Assembly (NCBI RefSeq): GCF_001570585.1
Contig: NZ_BBXF01000002.1
Span: 310,001 to 374,000 of the forward strand
From: Herbidospora daliensis
GTDB lineage: Bacteria > Actinomycetota > Actinomycetes > Streptosporangiales > Streptosporangiaceae
Direction: 5' to 3'
Length of the DNA: 64,000 bases
In this document: positions 26,542-34,152 of the stretch, piece by piece
Numbering within the stretch: position 1 is the stretch's first letter
How the letters are laid out: each line of letters opens with the position of its first letter
Notes under the pieces: generated by a model
Seen by the model: the letters and a program-made list of their open reading frames with translations, nothing else
Told to the model about the DNA's origin: nothing
Databases searched by the model: none
Program-made: the position numbers and the translations under genes

Positions 26542-27806
26542 TGTCGCGCCCCTCCCAGATCAGCCTGGATCCGCCCATGAATATGGTTGATCAGCCGATA
26601 GAGGTCGGCGCAGTAGACAGATGGATTCTGGAAACCGCTGCCCTTACGGTATCGATGCGCATAGTGCCCGCCTCCGCACACGCGCCCATAACGACATGAC
26701 CGGCATTCTGCGGCGAGACCGTCCATCCCCATCTGACGAACGGCCACATCCGGCCGGAAAAGGACGTCGTCGAATGGGTGGTCGGTCACGTTCTTCCCGG
26801 TGCCGACAGCCGTGCCGACGACTTTCAGGAAATCCGACTGCTCGATCGTCCCGTCCGTCTCCACCACAAGCGAAGTGGTGGGAGTGATACCTACGGCCTC
26901 CACGCCGGAGGTGCCTCCCATCAGGAGATAGACGATCTCTCCGAACAACCGGATTCGGGGCGCGCCCGCCGGCTGGGCCCTCCAGTGGTCGTAGACGGCG
27001 ATCAGCCAATCGGCGAACGGGGTCGCGGACGGGTCACCGACAGGAGGTGTCGGCGGATCGGCCCAGGTGCCGTGGGGCAGTAAGAAGTCGATCATCGGCG
27101 GGTCGAAGTGGGCGAGGGCTTCATAGGTCGCCACCGGGTCGTTCGCCACGTCGACGGTGCAGAGGATCCCCGCGTAGCTCGACCGGAACGCGGGACGGGT
27201 CAGCAGCGCCAACGCCCTGGCGACGTCGTCGTACGACCCGGTACCGCCGGCGGTCTTCCGGTGGCGGTCGTTGTCCTGTTCCCCGCCGTCGAGACTGACG
27301 CCGATACGCACACCCGCTTCGACCAGGGTGTCGAGAATACGTTCGTCCAGCAGGAGTCCGTTCGTCTGCATGACGAATTCGACGTCAACCCTCAGAGCGC
27401 TTCGTGTCTTTTCGATCAGAGCCGTCAGCCAGTGCCGGCCGGCCAGAAGCGGCTCGCCACCGTGCAGGATGAGCCTTACTGCCCCGAGATCGTGGGTGCG
27501 CGCGTGTTCGGCGATCCGCCGCAGTGCGGCGTCGACCACGTGGTCTGGCATGACTCGCGGCCGGGTCCGCCAGCTCTGATCCGCGTGTGCGTAGACGTAG
27601 CAATAATCGCAGGACAAGTTGCAGCGGCTATGCACCTTGAGAATGAACTGCCGGAAGGGCCTGGGCCGCCATCCCGCCGCCAGCAGATTCTCAACCTCAA
27701 GAGTGGCGGGCCACTCCGGCCGTGGCCGCTGCGGCCAACCGATTTCATCATTCACGCTGGGGCGCCCCCAACTTGACCGGCCTCCCGACAGGCTTATATT
27801 AACCAC
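26538..27806 (-). CDS. fxsB: Radical SAM/SPASM peptide maturase FxsB
   Basis: A 422-residue radical SAM enzyme. The cluster-binding CNLSCDYC motif is at 62-69, inside FILKVHSRCNLSCDYCYVY, which is diagnostic for FxsB and relatives. HGGEPLL and MQTNGLLL motifs follow, and the C-terminal Cys-rich SPASM-like region (CRSCRYGRVCGGGHYAHRY...VYC) would bind auxiliary iron-sulfur clusters. Known family role: posttranslational modification of the short FxsA peptide using S-adenosylmethionine. The start is uncertain: GTG 27806 gives the full length but has no ribosome site and AATATAAG beside it looks like a -10 element; GTG 27758 would give 406 residues. It is co-transcribed with the HExxH gene (4-nt overlap). 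Confidence 0.92.
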   Translation of the reverse strand: MVNISLSGGRSSWGRPSVNDEIGWPQRPRPEWPATLEVENLLAAGWRPRPFRQFILKVHSRCNLSCDYCYVYAHADQSWRTRPRVMPDHVVDAALRRIAEHARTHDLGAVRLILHGGEPLLAGRHWLTALIEKTRSALRVDVEFVMQTNGLLLDERILDTLVEAGVRIGVSLDGGEQDNDRHRKTAGGTGSYDDVARALALLTRPAFRSSYAGILCTVDVANDPVATYEALAHFDPPMIDFLLPHGTWADPPTPPVGDPSATPFADWLIAVYDHWRAQPAGAPRIRLFGEIVYLLMGGTSGVEAVGITPTTSLVVETDGTIEQSDFLKVVGTAVGTGKNVTDHPFDDVLFRPDVAVRQMGMDGLAAECRSCRYGRVCGGGHYAHRYRKGSGFQNPSVYCADLYRLINHIHGRIQADLGGARH

Positions 27807-27958
27807 TTACAACCAGGCCGAGTAAGATCGTCTATTTCGATCCGTGGGGCGCAAACCGGCCGCACCACTGTTCTTGCTGCTCAAGAGAGTTCAGCGGTCC
27901 CGTAACTTGAATATATGACCAGAACCTATTCCTTGTTCGACACATGAATTAGTCGTCG

Positions 27959-28255
27959 TCAGTTTTCCGGCAGGAGGGTTCCCAAGGGGCCGAGGTCCAG
28001 GTTCAGCTCTGACGGTGACAAGCCGAACCGCTCGCACACCTCCGTCATCGCCTCCTCCAATCGCATCAGCGTCAACCCCAGCACCTCGATCTGCTCATCC
28101 GTCAGATCCGTCTGCTCCATCCGCCGAATCGCCTGTCGCTCCACCAGCTGCCGCACCAGCTCCACCAACGTCAGCACCAGCCGGGAAAGGTCCCGCTCCA
28201 TCGCCTCGGAGTCGGCCTGGATGCGCATCCGTGGCGTCCGCACAGGTTCGTTCAT
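27959..28255 (-). CDS. gvpK: Gas vesicle protein GvpK
   Basis: A 98-residue GvpK, a minor protein needed for gas vesicle assembly. The core is the helix-rich LVLTLVELVRQLVERQAIRRM segment followed by LTDEQIEVLGLTLMRLEEAM, ending in the family-typical LNLDLGPLGTLL. It is the last gene of the operon; its ATG overlaps the gvpS TGA (ATGA). About 150 nt of non-coding sequence separate its end from the fxsB start region. No strong terminator hairpin is apparent downstream. Confidence 0.92.
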   Translation of the reverse strand: MNEPVRTPRMRIQADSEAMERDLSRLVLTLVELVRQLVERQAIRRMEQTDLTDEQIEVLGLTLMRLEEAMTEVCERFGLSPSELNLDLGPLGTLLPEN

Positions 28256-28464
28256 GCCTCCCCCAGGTTCTCCCGCACCGACATGATCAAAACGCGCAAC
28301 GAGATCCGCACCAGGTCGATGTCCGCGATGGACAACACCAGGTCCCCGCTGACCACCACCCCGCCGGCCAGCAGCCGGTCGAGCAGGTCGACCAGCGCGA
28401 CCCGTTCAGCGGGCAGTCGCCCCTGTTCGGCCAGCGCCGCCCCGCGCGGAGGGTCAACCGTCAC
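28252..28464 (-). CDS. gvpS: Gas vesicle protein GvpS (GvpA/J family)
   Basis: A 70-residue member of the GvpA/J/M/S structural family. The conserved pattern is LVDLLDRLLAGGVVVSGDLVLSIADIDLVRISLR, of which the V.VSGD.VLSIADIDL part matches the beta-rich core of GvpA relatives; the short polar N-terminus and lack of a tail fit GvpS/GvpM. Probably a minor shell or nucleation component. It starts at GTG 28464, overlapping the end of gvpL by 11 nt, and overlaps gvpK by 4 nt. Confidence 0.82.
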   Translation of the reverse strand: MTVDPPRGAALAEQGRLPAERVALVDLLDRLLAGGVVVSGDLVLSIADIDLVRISLRVLIMSVRENLGEA

Positions 28465-29221
28465 CGCGCACCTCCAGGTCGGTGAAGGAGTAGGGCGCCC
28501 ACGGGCCGGTCAGCTCGATCTCCACGCCACGGTCGCGCAGGTCGTCGACCGTCTTCAGGAACTCGTCGTCGCGTGAGCTCTCGACCAGGTAAGCACCGTT
28601 GAGCAGCATCGCCTCCTTGCGCCCCGACAGTTCCGGGTCCTGGGCGCGGTGGCGGTGGCTGGCCACGGCGACCGACGACAACGTCTCGTGCAGCCGTTCC
28701 GCGTGCGCGGCGGCCTGCCGCCAGGCGTCCTCGCGGCTGCGCAGGCCCGCCTGGCGTCTCTTCAGGTAGGCCGTGCCTGGTCCGCCTAGTGAGGGCGCCG
28801 TCTGGGTCGGGCCGGGGGCGCTCAGGTCGACGTACGCCTTCACGCCCCACTCCCGGCGGCCGGTGACGTTCGAGAGGACGTCCACGAAGTCGTCGTGGCG
28901 GTCGCGGAGCAGGGCTTTCACCTGGTCGTCGCCGCGATAGACGGTGACCAATCGCACCGGGGCCACCGGGGTTCGGTCGGCCACCTCTTCGACCACGTGG
29001 TGGTGGGCGCCGGCGGTTTCGCCGAGCCAGTCGAGGTCTTCCATCGAGCGTCGCAAGGGTTCGGCGCCGAAATCGTCGAGGGAGACGGTGCTCACGTAGG
29101 CCAGCAGGTCCTCGCAGGCGATGGTGCGGACCTCGGTCCCGGCCACGCCGCGCAGGCCCTCGATCTCGTCGGACGGCTCGGAGCGGGTCACGGCGTACAG
29201 GTAGGTGGCGGTGTCAGTCAT
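28454..29221 (-). CDS. gvpL: Gas vesicle protein GvpL (GvpL/F family)
   Basis: A 255-residue GvpL/F-family protein, a cytoplasmic assembly factor that interacts with other minor Gvp proteins. Visible family features are the opening ATYLYAVTR, VAPVRLVTVYRGDDQV in the first domain, GVKAYVD at the domain boundary, and the C-terminal VEIELTGPWAPYSF. GGGAGA lies 5 nt before ATG 29221. It overlaps gvpJ by 8 nt and gvpS by 11 nt. It is one of two GvpL/F paralogues in the cluster (the other is gvpF at 30045-30803). Confidence 0.92.
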   Translation of the reverse strand: MTDTATYLYAVTRSEPSDEIEGLRGVAGTEVRTIACEDLLAYVSTVSLDDFGAEPLRRSMEDLDWLGETAGAHHHVVEEVADRTPVAPVRLVTVYRGDDQVKALLRDRHDDFVDVLSNVTGRREWGVKAYVDLSAPGPTQTAPSLGGPGTAYLKRRQAGLRSREDAWRQAAAHAERLHETLSSVAVASHRHRAQDPELSGRKEAMLLNGAYLVESSRDDEFLKTVDDLRDRGVEIELTGPWAPYSFTDLEVRGDG

Positions 29222-29546
29222 GGCGGTCTCCCGATTCGAGGGCGTCGAGGCGGGCGCGGAGCCGCCTGTTCTCGTCCTGGAGGGCCTTGCTGTCGCCCGT
29301 CAGCCAGGGGTCGTGTTCCCACCAGTCGATGCCCATCTCCTTGGCCGTGTCGACCGAGGCGATCACCAGGCGGAGTTTGATCGTGAGCAGTTCGATGTCG
29401 AGCAGGTTCACGCGGATGTCGCCCGCGATGACCACGCCCCGGTCGAGGACGCGTTCGAGGATGTCGCCGAGGTTGGCGGGTTCTCTGCGCGCGGCGGGCT
29501 GGGAGCCGGGTCGTACGGCCGGCACGTATCGTGACCCGTCGGTCAT
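29214..29546 (-). CDS. gvpJ: Gas vesicle protein GvpJ (GvpA/J family)
   Basis: A 110-residue GvpA/J-family protein with core NLGDILERVLDRGVVIAGDIRVNLLDIELLTIKLR (only its order matters here: helix, then the RGVVIAGD.RVNLLDIELL strand region). The acidic C-terminal tail ends in a coiled-coil-like ALQDENRRLRARLDALES. The tail distinguishes GvpJ from the main shell protein; GvpJ is thought to shape the conical tips. GGAGGT lies 7 nt before ATG 29546. It lies between gvpO and gvpL. Confidence 0.85.
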   Translation of the reverse strand: MTDGSRYVPAVRPGSQPAARREPANLGDILERVLDRGVVIAGDIRVNLLDIELLTIKLRLVIASVDTAKEMGIDWWEHDPWLTGDSKALQDENRRLRARLDALESGDRHD

Positions 29547-29550
29547 CTCA

Positions 29551-29808
29551 TCAACCTCCCGTGCCTCGGCGGTACCTGGCCTTTCTCCGGTACGACAGCA
29601 GGTTGCCCTCCTTGTCGAGGTCGGCCTCGTACAGGGCGAGGATGTCGCCGGAGGAGGGGATGCGGCGGTCTTCGACGACCTCGACGACCACCAGCCAGCC
29701 GGACTCCGCCGGTTCGACCAGGGTGACGCCCTCCGCCTCCTTCGAGGTGAGGCCGGAGATGAGCTTCACTCCGGCCTCACCTGCCGTCACGGCCGTCAGG
29801 GTGGCCAT
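29551..29808 (-). CDS. gvpO: Gas vesicle protein GvpO
   Basis: An 85-residue GvpO, an accessory factor essential for vesicle formation in haloarchaea and found in streptomycete clusters. The conserved segment is GWLVVVEVVEDRRIPSSGDILALYEADLD (quoted in part), closing with YRRKARYRRG. It lies 3 nt downstream of gvpG and 4 nt upstream of gvpJ, whereas streptomycete clusters usually have gvpO at the head before gvpA. GGAGAGTG precedes ATG 29808. Confidence 0.88.
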   Translation of the reverse strand: MATLTAVTAGEAGVKLISGLTSKEAEGVTLVEPAESGWLVVVEVVEDRRIPSSGDILALYEADLDKEGNLLSYRRKARYRRGTGG

Positions 29809-29811
29809 GGG

Positions 29812-30045
29812 TCACTCTCCCTCCGGCGGCATCATCCGCTGCAGGACGGCGTTCATGGCCTCGGACGCCTCCTCTTCGGTGAGTTCGCCCGCGGCCTGGG
29901 CGGCCTCGATCTGCTCCAGTTCCCGCCTGGCCACCGTCGGGTCGCGCAGCTTGCGCTCGGCCTCGTCGCGCAGCAGTTCGCCCAGCCGGATCACCCCTTT
30001 GACGGGGGCCAGCGGCAGTTCCAGGATCGAGGTGAACAGGCCCAT
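29812..30045 (-). CDS. gvpG: Gas vesicle protein GvpG
   Basis: A 77-residue GvpG, a small, charged, helical assembly protein. The start MGLFTSILELPLAPVKGV and the later LEQIEAAQAAGELTEEEA are family-typical. The ATG at 30045 shares one base with the gvpF stop, so the pair is translationally coupled; an open frame extending further upstream lies inside gvpF and is discarded. Confidence 0.9.
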   Translation of the reverse strand: MGLFTSILELPLAPVKGVIRLGELLRDEAERKLRDPTVARRELEQIEAAQAAGELTEEEASEAMNAVLQRMMPPEGE

Positions 30046-30803
30046 CACTCGCCGTCCTGGTCCTGCGAGACGATGAAGTCGTACGGCGCCATCGGGCCGA
30101 ACAGGCTCAGCTCGACCTGGTCCGACCACTTGCGGCCGAGGTCTTCGACGGCGCGGTCGAGGTCGTCCTGGCGGCTGTTCTCGACGAGCACGGCGATGTG
30201 CACGGCGTCGAGTTCGTGCGACGGCGGCCGGACGGTCTGCATCACCGTGACGGGTTCGACCTGGTCCCACATGGCGGCCGTGTCGGCGTCGCGTTTGGCC
30301 TCGATCGACTGGTTGATGATCTCGCCGAGGCGGATGCGGTGGTCGCGGGCCGCGTCTTCGGGCAGCGTGCTGATCTCCTCGCGGAGCTGCGCGGCCTCGG
30401 GGTTCTCGGTGAGGATCTCGCCGAGCACCGTCTCCTCCACGAAGCGGCCCTTGATGACGTACTGGCAGCGGCCCTCCAGTTCGTTCAGGGCGGCGACGAA
30501 CTCGTCGTGGTAGGGCGCCAGGAACTCCTCGACGACGGCGTCGCGGCCGGCCACCACCGCGCCGAAGCGGATGGGCAGCACGGGCACCTCCGCCGCGGTG
30601 GCGTTGAGGAGCTGCTCGTGGGCGTACAGATCCTTGGGTGTGCCGAGCGGACGGCCCGCACTGACGTCGCTCACCAGCGCGGCGATCTTGCCGTGACGGA
30701 TCGCGGTGATGGGCGCGGGCGGGTCGCCCACTCCCTTCGCCTCTTCGTCGACCTCGATGTCCTGCGGGACGACGCCGTAGATGTAGGTCGCGGACTCGGC
30801 CAT
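30045..30803 (-). CDS. gvpF: Gas vesicle protein GvpF (GvpL/F family)
   Basis: A 252-residue GvpL/F-family protein; GvpF contacts GvpA and is thought to act in the first assembly steps. It begins ATYIYGVVPQDIE and contains VPVLPIRFGAVV, CQYVIKGRF and the C-terminal VELSLFGPMAPYDF, the same boundaries as in gvpL. GGAGG lies 6 nt before ATG 30803. It directly follows gvpA with a gap of 1 nt. Confidence 0.92.
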   Translation of the reverse strand: MAESATYIYGVVPQDIEVDEEAKGVGDPPAPITAIRHGKIAALVSDVSAGRPLGTPKDLYAHEQLLNATAAEVPVLPIRFGAVVAGRDAVVEEFLAPYHDEFVAALNELEGRCQYVIKGRFVEETVLGEILTENPEAAQLREEISTLPEDAARDHRIRLGEIINQSIEAKRDADTAAMWDQVEPVTVMQTVRPPSHELDAVHIAVLVENSRQDDLDRAVEDLGRKWSDQVELSLFGPMAPYDFIVSQDQDGE

Positions 30804-30804
30804 G

Positions 30805-31221
30805 TCAGCCCTCCTTCCTGCTCTGCCGGGGAATCGCGTCGGAGAAATCGCTCAGCTTGTCGCCCGCGGCCTCCAAGGGGCTGCGTTCCTTGAGCTGTTC
30901 GAGCTGCTCCGGCTGCGGGGCCTGCTGGCCGCCTCCACCGCTCATCGCGGTCTGGACGACCTCGGGAAGCCCGGGCTTCCTGGACTTCGTGAGGTCGAGC
31001 CGGTTGGTCGCCTCGGCGAACCGCAGGTAGGTGTCCACGCTCGCCACGACGATCCGGGCGTCGATGCTCAGGATCTCGATGCCGATCAGCGAGACGCTGA
31101 CGTAGGCGTCGATGACGAGCCCCTTGTCGAGGATCGTGTCGATGACGTCGGCCAGGCCGTTGCCGGAGGAGCCCTTCTGTACGCCGCCTCCCGGCCGGCT
31201 GCCCACAGGCTGCACCGTCAT
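30805..31221 (-). CDS. gvpA: Gas vesicle structural protein GvpA
   Basis: A 138-residue GvpA, the main shell protein of gas vesicles. The conserved core [49 protein letters not shown] lies at about 23-71 (quoted only by its ends elsewhere). The first 20 residues and a 60-residue Gln/Pro/Glu-rich C-terminal extension are longer than in cyanobacterial GvpA (about 70 residues), as is usual in actinomycetes. AGAGGTGA precedes ATG 31221. It is the first gene of the gvpA-F-G-O-J-L-S-K operon; the promoter must lie in the 122 nt upstream. Confidence 0.93.
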   Translation of the reverse strand: MTVQPVGSRPGGGVQKGSSGNGLADVIDTILDKGLVIDAYVSVSLIGIEILSIDARIVVASVDTYLRFAEATNRLDLTKSRKPGLPEVVQTAMSGGGGQQAPQPEQLEQLKERSPLEAAGDKLSDFSDAIPRQSRKEG

Positions 31222-31343
31222 GAGTCACCTCTCCCTGTTCGTTGGCTGATCCCTCCCGAACAGGCCCCCCATCCCCGCAAACCCGGCAAACAACCACATA
31301 TCTGTACACAAGAGACAAGCTTGAGAGCCTCATGACCCGGGGT

Positions 31344-32255
31344 CTACATCCGCCGCAGCTCCCGCATGGCGTTCTCCTCGATGCGGGAAAGGTCGCCCAG
31401 AATGGCGCCCGCGTCGGCGAGCCGCCCCTCCTCGATGAGCGCGGCGACCTCGGTCCACCGGGCCGCGGCCTCGGCGTACAGCCCGTGGGCGGCCCGGATC
31501 TCGGGACGGTCGACCGTCTCCAGGCATTCACCCAGAAAATCGCGATAAAGGTTCCGGAACAGCGCGCCGCCGGTGCCGCCTTTCTCCATGAGAAGGGCGG
31601 CCTGGCGGCGGTTCTCCGGCGAGATCCGCCAATTGGGCACCTGTTTCGCGGCTTTCCCGATGCCGCGATGGCCGAGATTGGCGATGGGCGCGGCGAGAAA
31701 GGCGTCGGCGCAGTCTCTCAGGGCCGGGACGATCTGGTCCCGCCACCGCGAAGGGGCCCCGGTCACGGTGAACGACCGGTTCCGCGCGGTCATCGGGCCG
31801 CGTTCCGACCGGGCCTGGGCCAGGCTCGCGCGGCTGGTGCGCACCCGCCCGCCCTGCTGGTCGGTGTCGACGAGGTGGACGTCGTGCTCGTCGTAGCCCA
31901 CGGCGGCGACCACGTGGCCGCCGAAGTGGACCTTCGTCTGGAAGTACTCCAGGTGGTGGCAGTCGAGCTGCAGGCCGACCGGACGCCCGGCGTCCACGCC
32001 GGCCGCCAGGTTCCGCCACGCCTTCGCGGGAGAGGCGGTCTCCTCGACCCGCAGCGTGAGGCCCAGCCGGGCGGCCAGGTTCCTGGTCAGCTCGAAGGGC
32101 TTGACCCGGCCGCCGAGGAACGGGAACGGCATCGCCTTGGCGTCCCAGTAGACGAACGACAACCCCGAGCCGAGCCCGAACATCATCGGTTCTGACAGGT
32201 CGAGCCCTTCGTGCCGGAGCAGCACGCCGAGGGCCGTGGTCTCGCAGTGGAGCAT
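31344..32255 (-). CDS. BtrH N-terminal domain protein (with DUF4872-like C-terminus)
   Basis: A 303-residue protein with a papain-like BtrH_N domain. CETTALGVLL at 4-13 supplies the putative catalytic Cys4, PMMFGLGSGLSF follows, and GGHVVAAVGYDEHDVHLVDT near 110-130 supplies the His and Asp. In butirosin biosynthesis BtrH transfers an acyl group from a carrier protein; other members occur in various peptide or lipid pathways. Here no carrier protein or biosynthetic gene is adjacent, so the substrate is unknown. The ATG at 32255 has only a weak ribosome site. It lies 19 nt downstream of the AraC-type regulator and is probably co-transcribed. Confidence 0.8.
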   Translation of the reverse strand: MLHCETTALGVLLRHEGLDLSEPMMFGLGSGLSFVYWDAKAMPFPFLGGRVKPFELTRNLAARLGLTLRVEETASPAKAWRNLAAGVDAGRPVGLQLDCHHLEYFQTKVHFGGHVVAAVGYDEHDVHLVDTDQQGGRVRTSRASLAQARSERGPMTARNRSFTVTGAPSRWRDQIVPALRDCADAFLAAPIANLGHRGIGKAAKQVPNWRISPENRRQAALLMEKGGTGGALFRNLYRDFLGECLETVDRPEIRAAHGLYAEAAARWTEVAALIEEGRLADAGAILGDLSRIEENAMRELRRM

Positions 32256-32274
32256 GCGCCCAGCCTGGACCCTC

Positions 32275-33225
32275 TCACGGTGTCAGAGTCGAGCGCACGC
32301 CCGTCCGGTACGCCCCCGGCGACACCCCGTAGGCCGCCCGGAACGTCCGGTTGAAGTGGGCGTCGTTCTGGAAGCCCCACCGCGCCCCGATCGACCGGAC
32401 CGCCAGGGTGTCGCAGCGCGGGTCGGTCAGGTCGCGGCGGGCGCGGGCCAGGCGGCGGTCGCGGATCCACGTCGCGGCGGTGAGGCCGTGCCGCTCGAAC
32501 AGGCGCTGGAGGTTGCGCAGCGACATGTGGTGGGCCTGGGCGACGGACGAGGGAGACAAGCCGGAGTCGGCGAGACGGTCTTCGATGAAGGCCTGGATCC
32601 GGATCAGCGGGACGTCTCCGGGCTCGGCGACGCCGGCGTGGTCGGCCAGCAGGCCGGTGATCATCTCCAGGATGGTCGTGGTCAGCGGGGCCGGGGCGGG
32701 CCGGGGGCCCGCGAGCCGCATGAGCAGGCCGGCCAGCAGGCCGTTGACGCCCGTGCGGCCGGGGATCGGCTGGGCCAGCAGGCGGTCGACCGTGCCCGGC
32801 GGGAGGGGGATGGCCCGGTGCGGGAACTGGACCACGATGCCGTGGGGCGGCTGGCTCGGGGTGGCCGCCGACCAGGCGTGGAAGGGCCGCGAGGTGTCGT
32901 ACAGAACGAAGTCGCCGGCGCTCAGGGAGCACTGGCGGCCCTGTTGCTCCAGGCCCGACCTGCCGGTCACGGTGTAGTTCAGCTGGTAGAACTCCGGATC
33001 CGACTGGCGGATGCGCCGGGTGGTCCGGCGGGCCTCGAACGACGCCGAGCGGACCCGGGAGATCTGGATCAGCCCGAGGTCGACGGCGGTCATCTCGGCC
33101 CAGAAGTCGGCCGCGTGGGCGCTGGCGGCGTCCACCGACACCACTGACTGGCCGACGGCCTCCCACCAGAAGTCGAACCGCTCGCACGCCGGTAAGTGGT
33201 CGAGCCGAATGAGGGTGGTCTGCAT
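32275..33225 (-). CDS. AraC-family transcriptional regulator
   Basis: A 316-residue regulator. The N-terminal half is an AraC_binding-like cupin (YQLNYTVTGRSGLEQQGRQ, GDFVLYDTSRPF); the C-terminal half has two helix-turn-helices (LSPSSVAQAHHMSLRNLQRLF and RSIGARWGFQNDAHFNRTFR), as in AraC/XylS regulators with the ligand-binding domain class 14 type. Of the two adjacent ATGs I prefer 33225, since GGAGG at 33230-33234 is 4 nt away but only 1 nt from 33228. It is upstream of the BtrH-type gene, and divergent from a small secreted protein which it may also control. Confidence 0.9.
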   Translation of the reverse strand: MQTTLIRLDHLPACERFDFWWEAVGQSVVSVDAASAHAADFWAEMTAVDLGLIQISRVRSASFEARRTTRRIRQSDPEFYQLNYTVTGRSGLEQQGRQCSLSAGDFVLYDTSRPFHAWSAATPSQPPHGIVVQFPHRAIPLPPGTVDRLLAQPIPGRTGVNGLLAGLLMRLAGPRPAPAPLTTTILEMITGLLADHAGVAEPGDVPLIRIQAFIEDRLADSGLSPSSVAQAHHMSLRNLQRLFERHGLTAATWIRDRRLARARRDLTDPRCDTLAVRSIGARWGFQNDAHFNRTFRAAYGVSPGAYRTGVRSTLTP

Positions 33226-33393
33226 CATTCCTCCGTTTTGGACGATATGTCAGACCCTCAAGATCCGCTGAAGGTTTCAGGTGCGGGCCGAAATCCTCCG
33301 AGGTCGCCTCACGACCGGGAAACCCATGCCTGGGCGGCGACCTGCGCCGGTGCGATATTCCGGGTGCCGGCACCCCACCCCTGGAGGATCGAC

Positions 33394-33618
33394 ATGCGCA
33401 AACTGCTCGCCTCGGCCGCTCTCGTGAGCGGCGTGTTCCTCTCCGTCTCGGTCACCGCCGCGCCCGCGCAGGCCGAGAGCATCCGGTACGCCTACTACAT
33501 GCAGGCCGACTGCTACAACGGCGGCAACCTGGGCATCCAGTGGGGCTGGTGGACCAGCTACCGGTGCTCCTACCAGACCATGGGCGGCAACCAGTGGTTC
33601 TGGTTCCTGTACGCCTGA
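33394..33618 (+). CDS. Small secreted protein with two cysteines
   Basis: A 74-residue precursor. The first about 27 residues form a clear Sec signal (MRKLLA, hydrophobic LVSGVFLSVSV, cleavage site APAQA-ES). The mature peptide of about 47 residues is rich in Tyr, Trp and Gly, with two Cys that could make one disulfide (residues near 41 and 59). It ends WFWFLYA. GGAGG lies 7 nt before ATG 33394, so it is very probably a real gene although short. I do not recognise the family. It is divergent from the AraC-type regulator, and its stop is 1 nt from the convergent MarR gene. Confidence 0.75.
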   Translation: MRKLLASAALVSGVFLSVSVTAAPAQAESIRYAYYMQADCYNGGNLGIQWGWWTSYRCSYQTMGGNQWFWFLYA

Positions 33619-33619
33619 C

Positions 33620-34078
33620 CTACGCCCCGCACAGATCGGTGCCGGGGGCGGCGTTGTAGATCGCCGCGGCGGCCTGATCGGCGAACTCGCGGAAGGCCTC
33701 CCGCTGGTCTTCCGTGAGGCCGCCGAGCACGTGCTCCTCGGCGTCGGCCATGCGTTCCTCGCCCGCGGCCTGGACCTTGCGGCCCTGCTCGGTGGCGACG
33801 ATCCGGCGGGCCCGCCGGTCGCGCGGATCGGCCTGCCGCTCGATCAGCCCGGCCTTCTCGAGGTCGTCGATCACATAGGTCAGGACGGTCCGGTCGACGG
33901 CCAGCCTGGTCGCGAGCGCCCCCTGGGTGCGGACCTCCTCGTGGACCACCACCGACAGGAGGTGGAAACCGCGGCTCCCGTGGGGCAGGTCCTTGAACGT
34001 CTCCTCGGCGAACTGCTGCCAGCGCCGGAGGACCACGCTCATGGACCAGCCGAAGTTGGACGCATGCCGGGGAGCCAT
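33620..34078 (-). CDS. MarR-family transcriptional regulator
   Basis: A 152-residue winged-helix regulator. The DNA-binding part runs from about residue 50 (TQGALATRLAVDRTVLTYVIDDLEKAGLI) through the wing RQADPRDRRARRIVAT. I choose ATG 34078, with AGGGTGG about 6 nt upstream; the frame is open to 34153, but that would reach into the neighbouring trkH. MarR proteins typically repress adjacent divergent genes and are released by small phenolics or by oxidation. A Cys (LCGA) is the fourth residue from the C-terminus. Confidence 0.88.
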   Translation of the reverse strand: MAPRHASNFGWSMSVVLRRWQQFAEETFKDLPHGSRGFHLLSVVVHEEVRTQGALATRLAVDRTVLTYVIDDLEKAGLIERQADPRDRRARRIVATEQGRKVQAAGEERMADAEEHVLGGLTEDQREAFREFADQAAAAIYNAAPGTDLCGA

Positions 34079-34152
34079 GCGATCCACCCTAACCCGGTGG
34101 TTGCTGTTAGCGTGGGGGCCGATCACGCCGTGCTCCCGAAGGCGTTTGTCCA

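Noticed and set aside
17417-27806. Transposase or integrase marking a mobile island
   Set aside because: None found. Transfer of this region is only suggested by the tRNA-like scrap and gene content.
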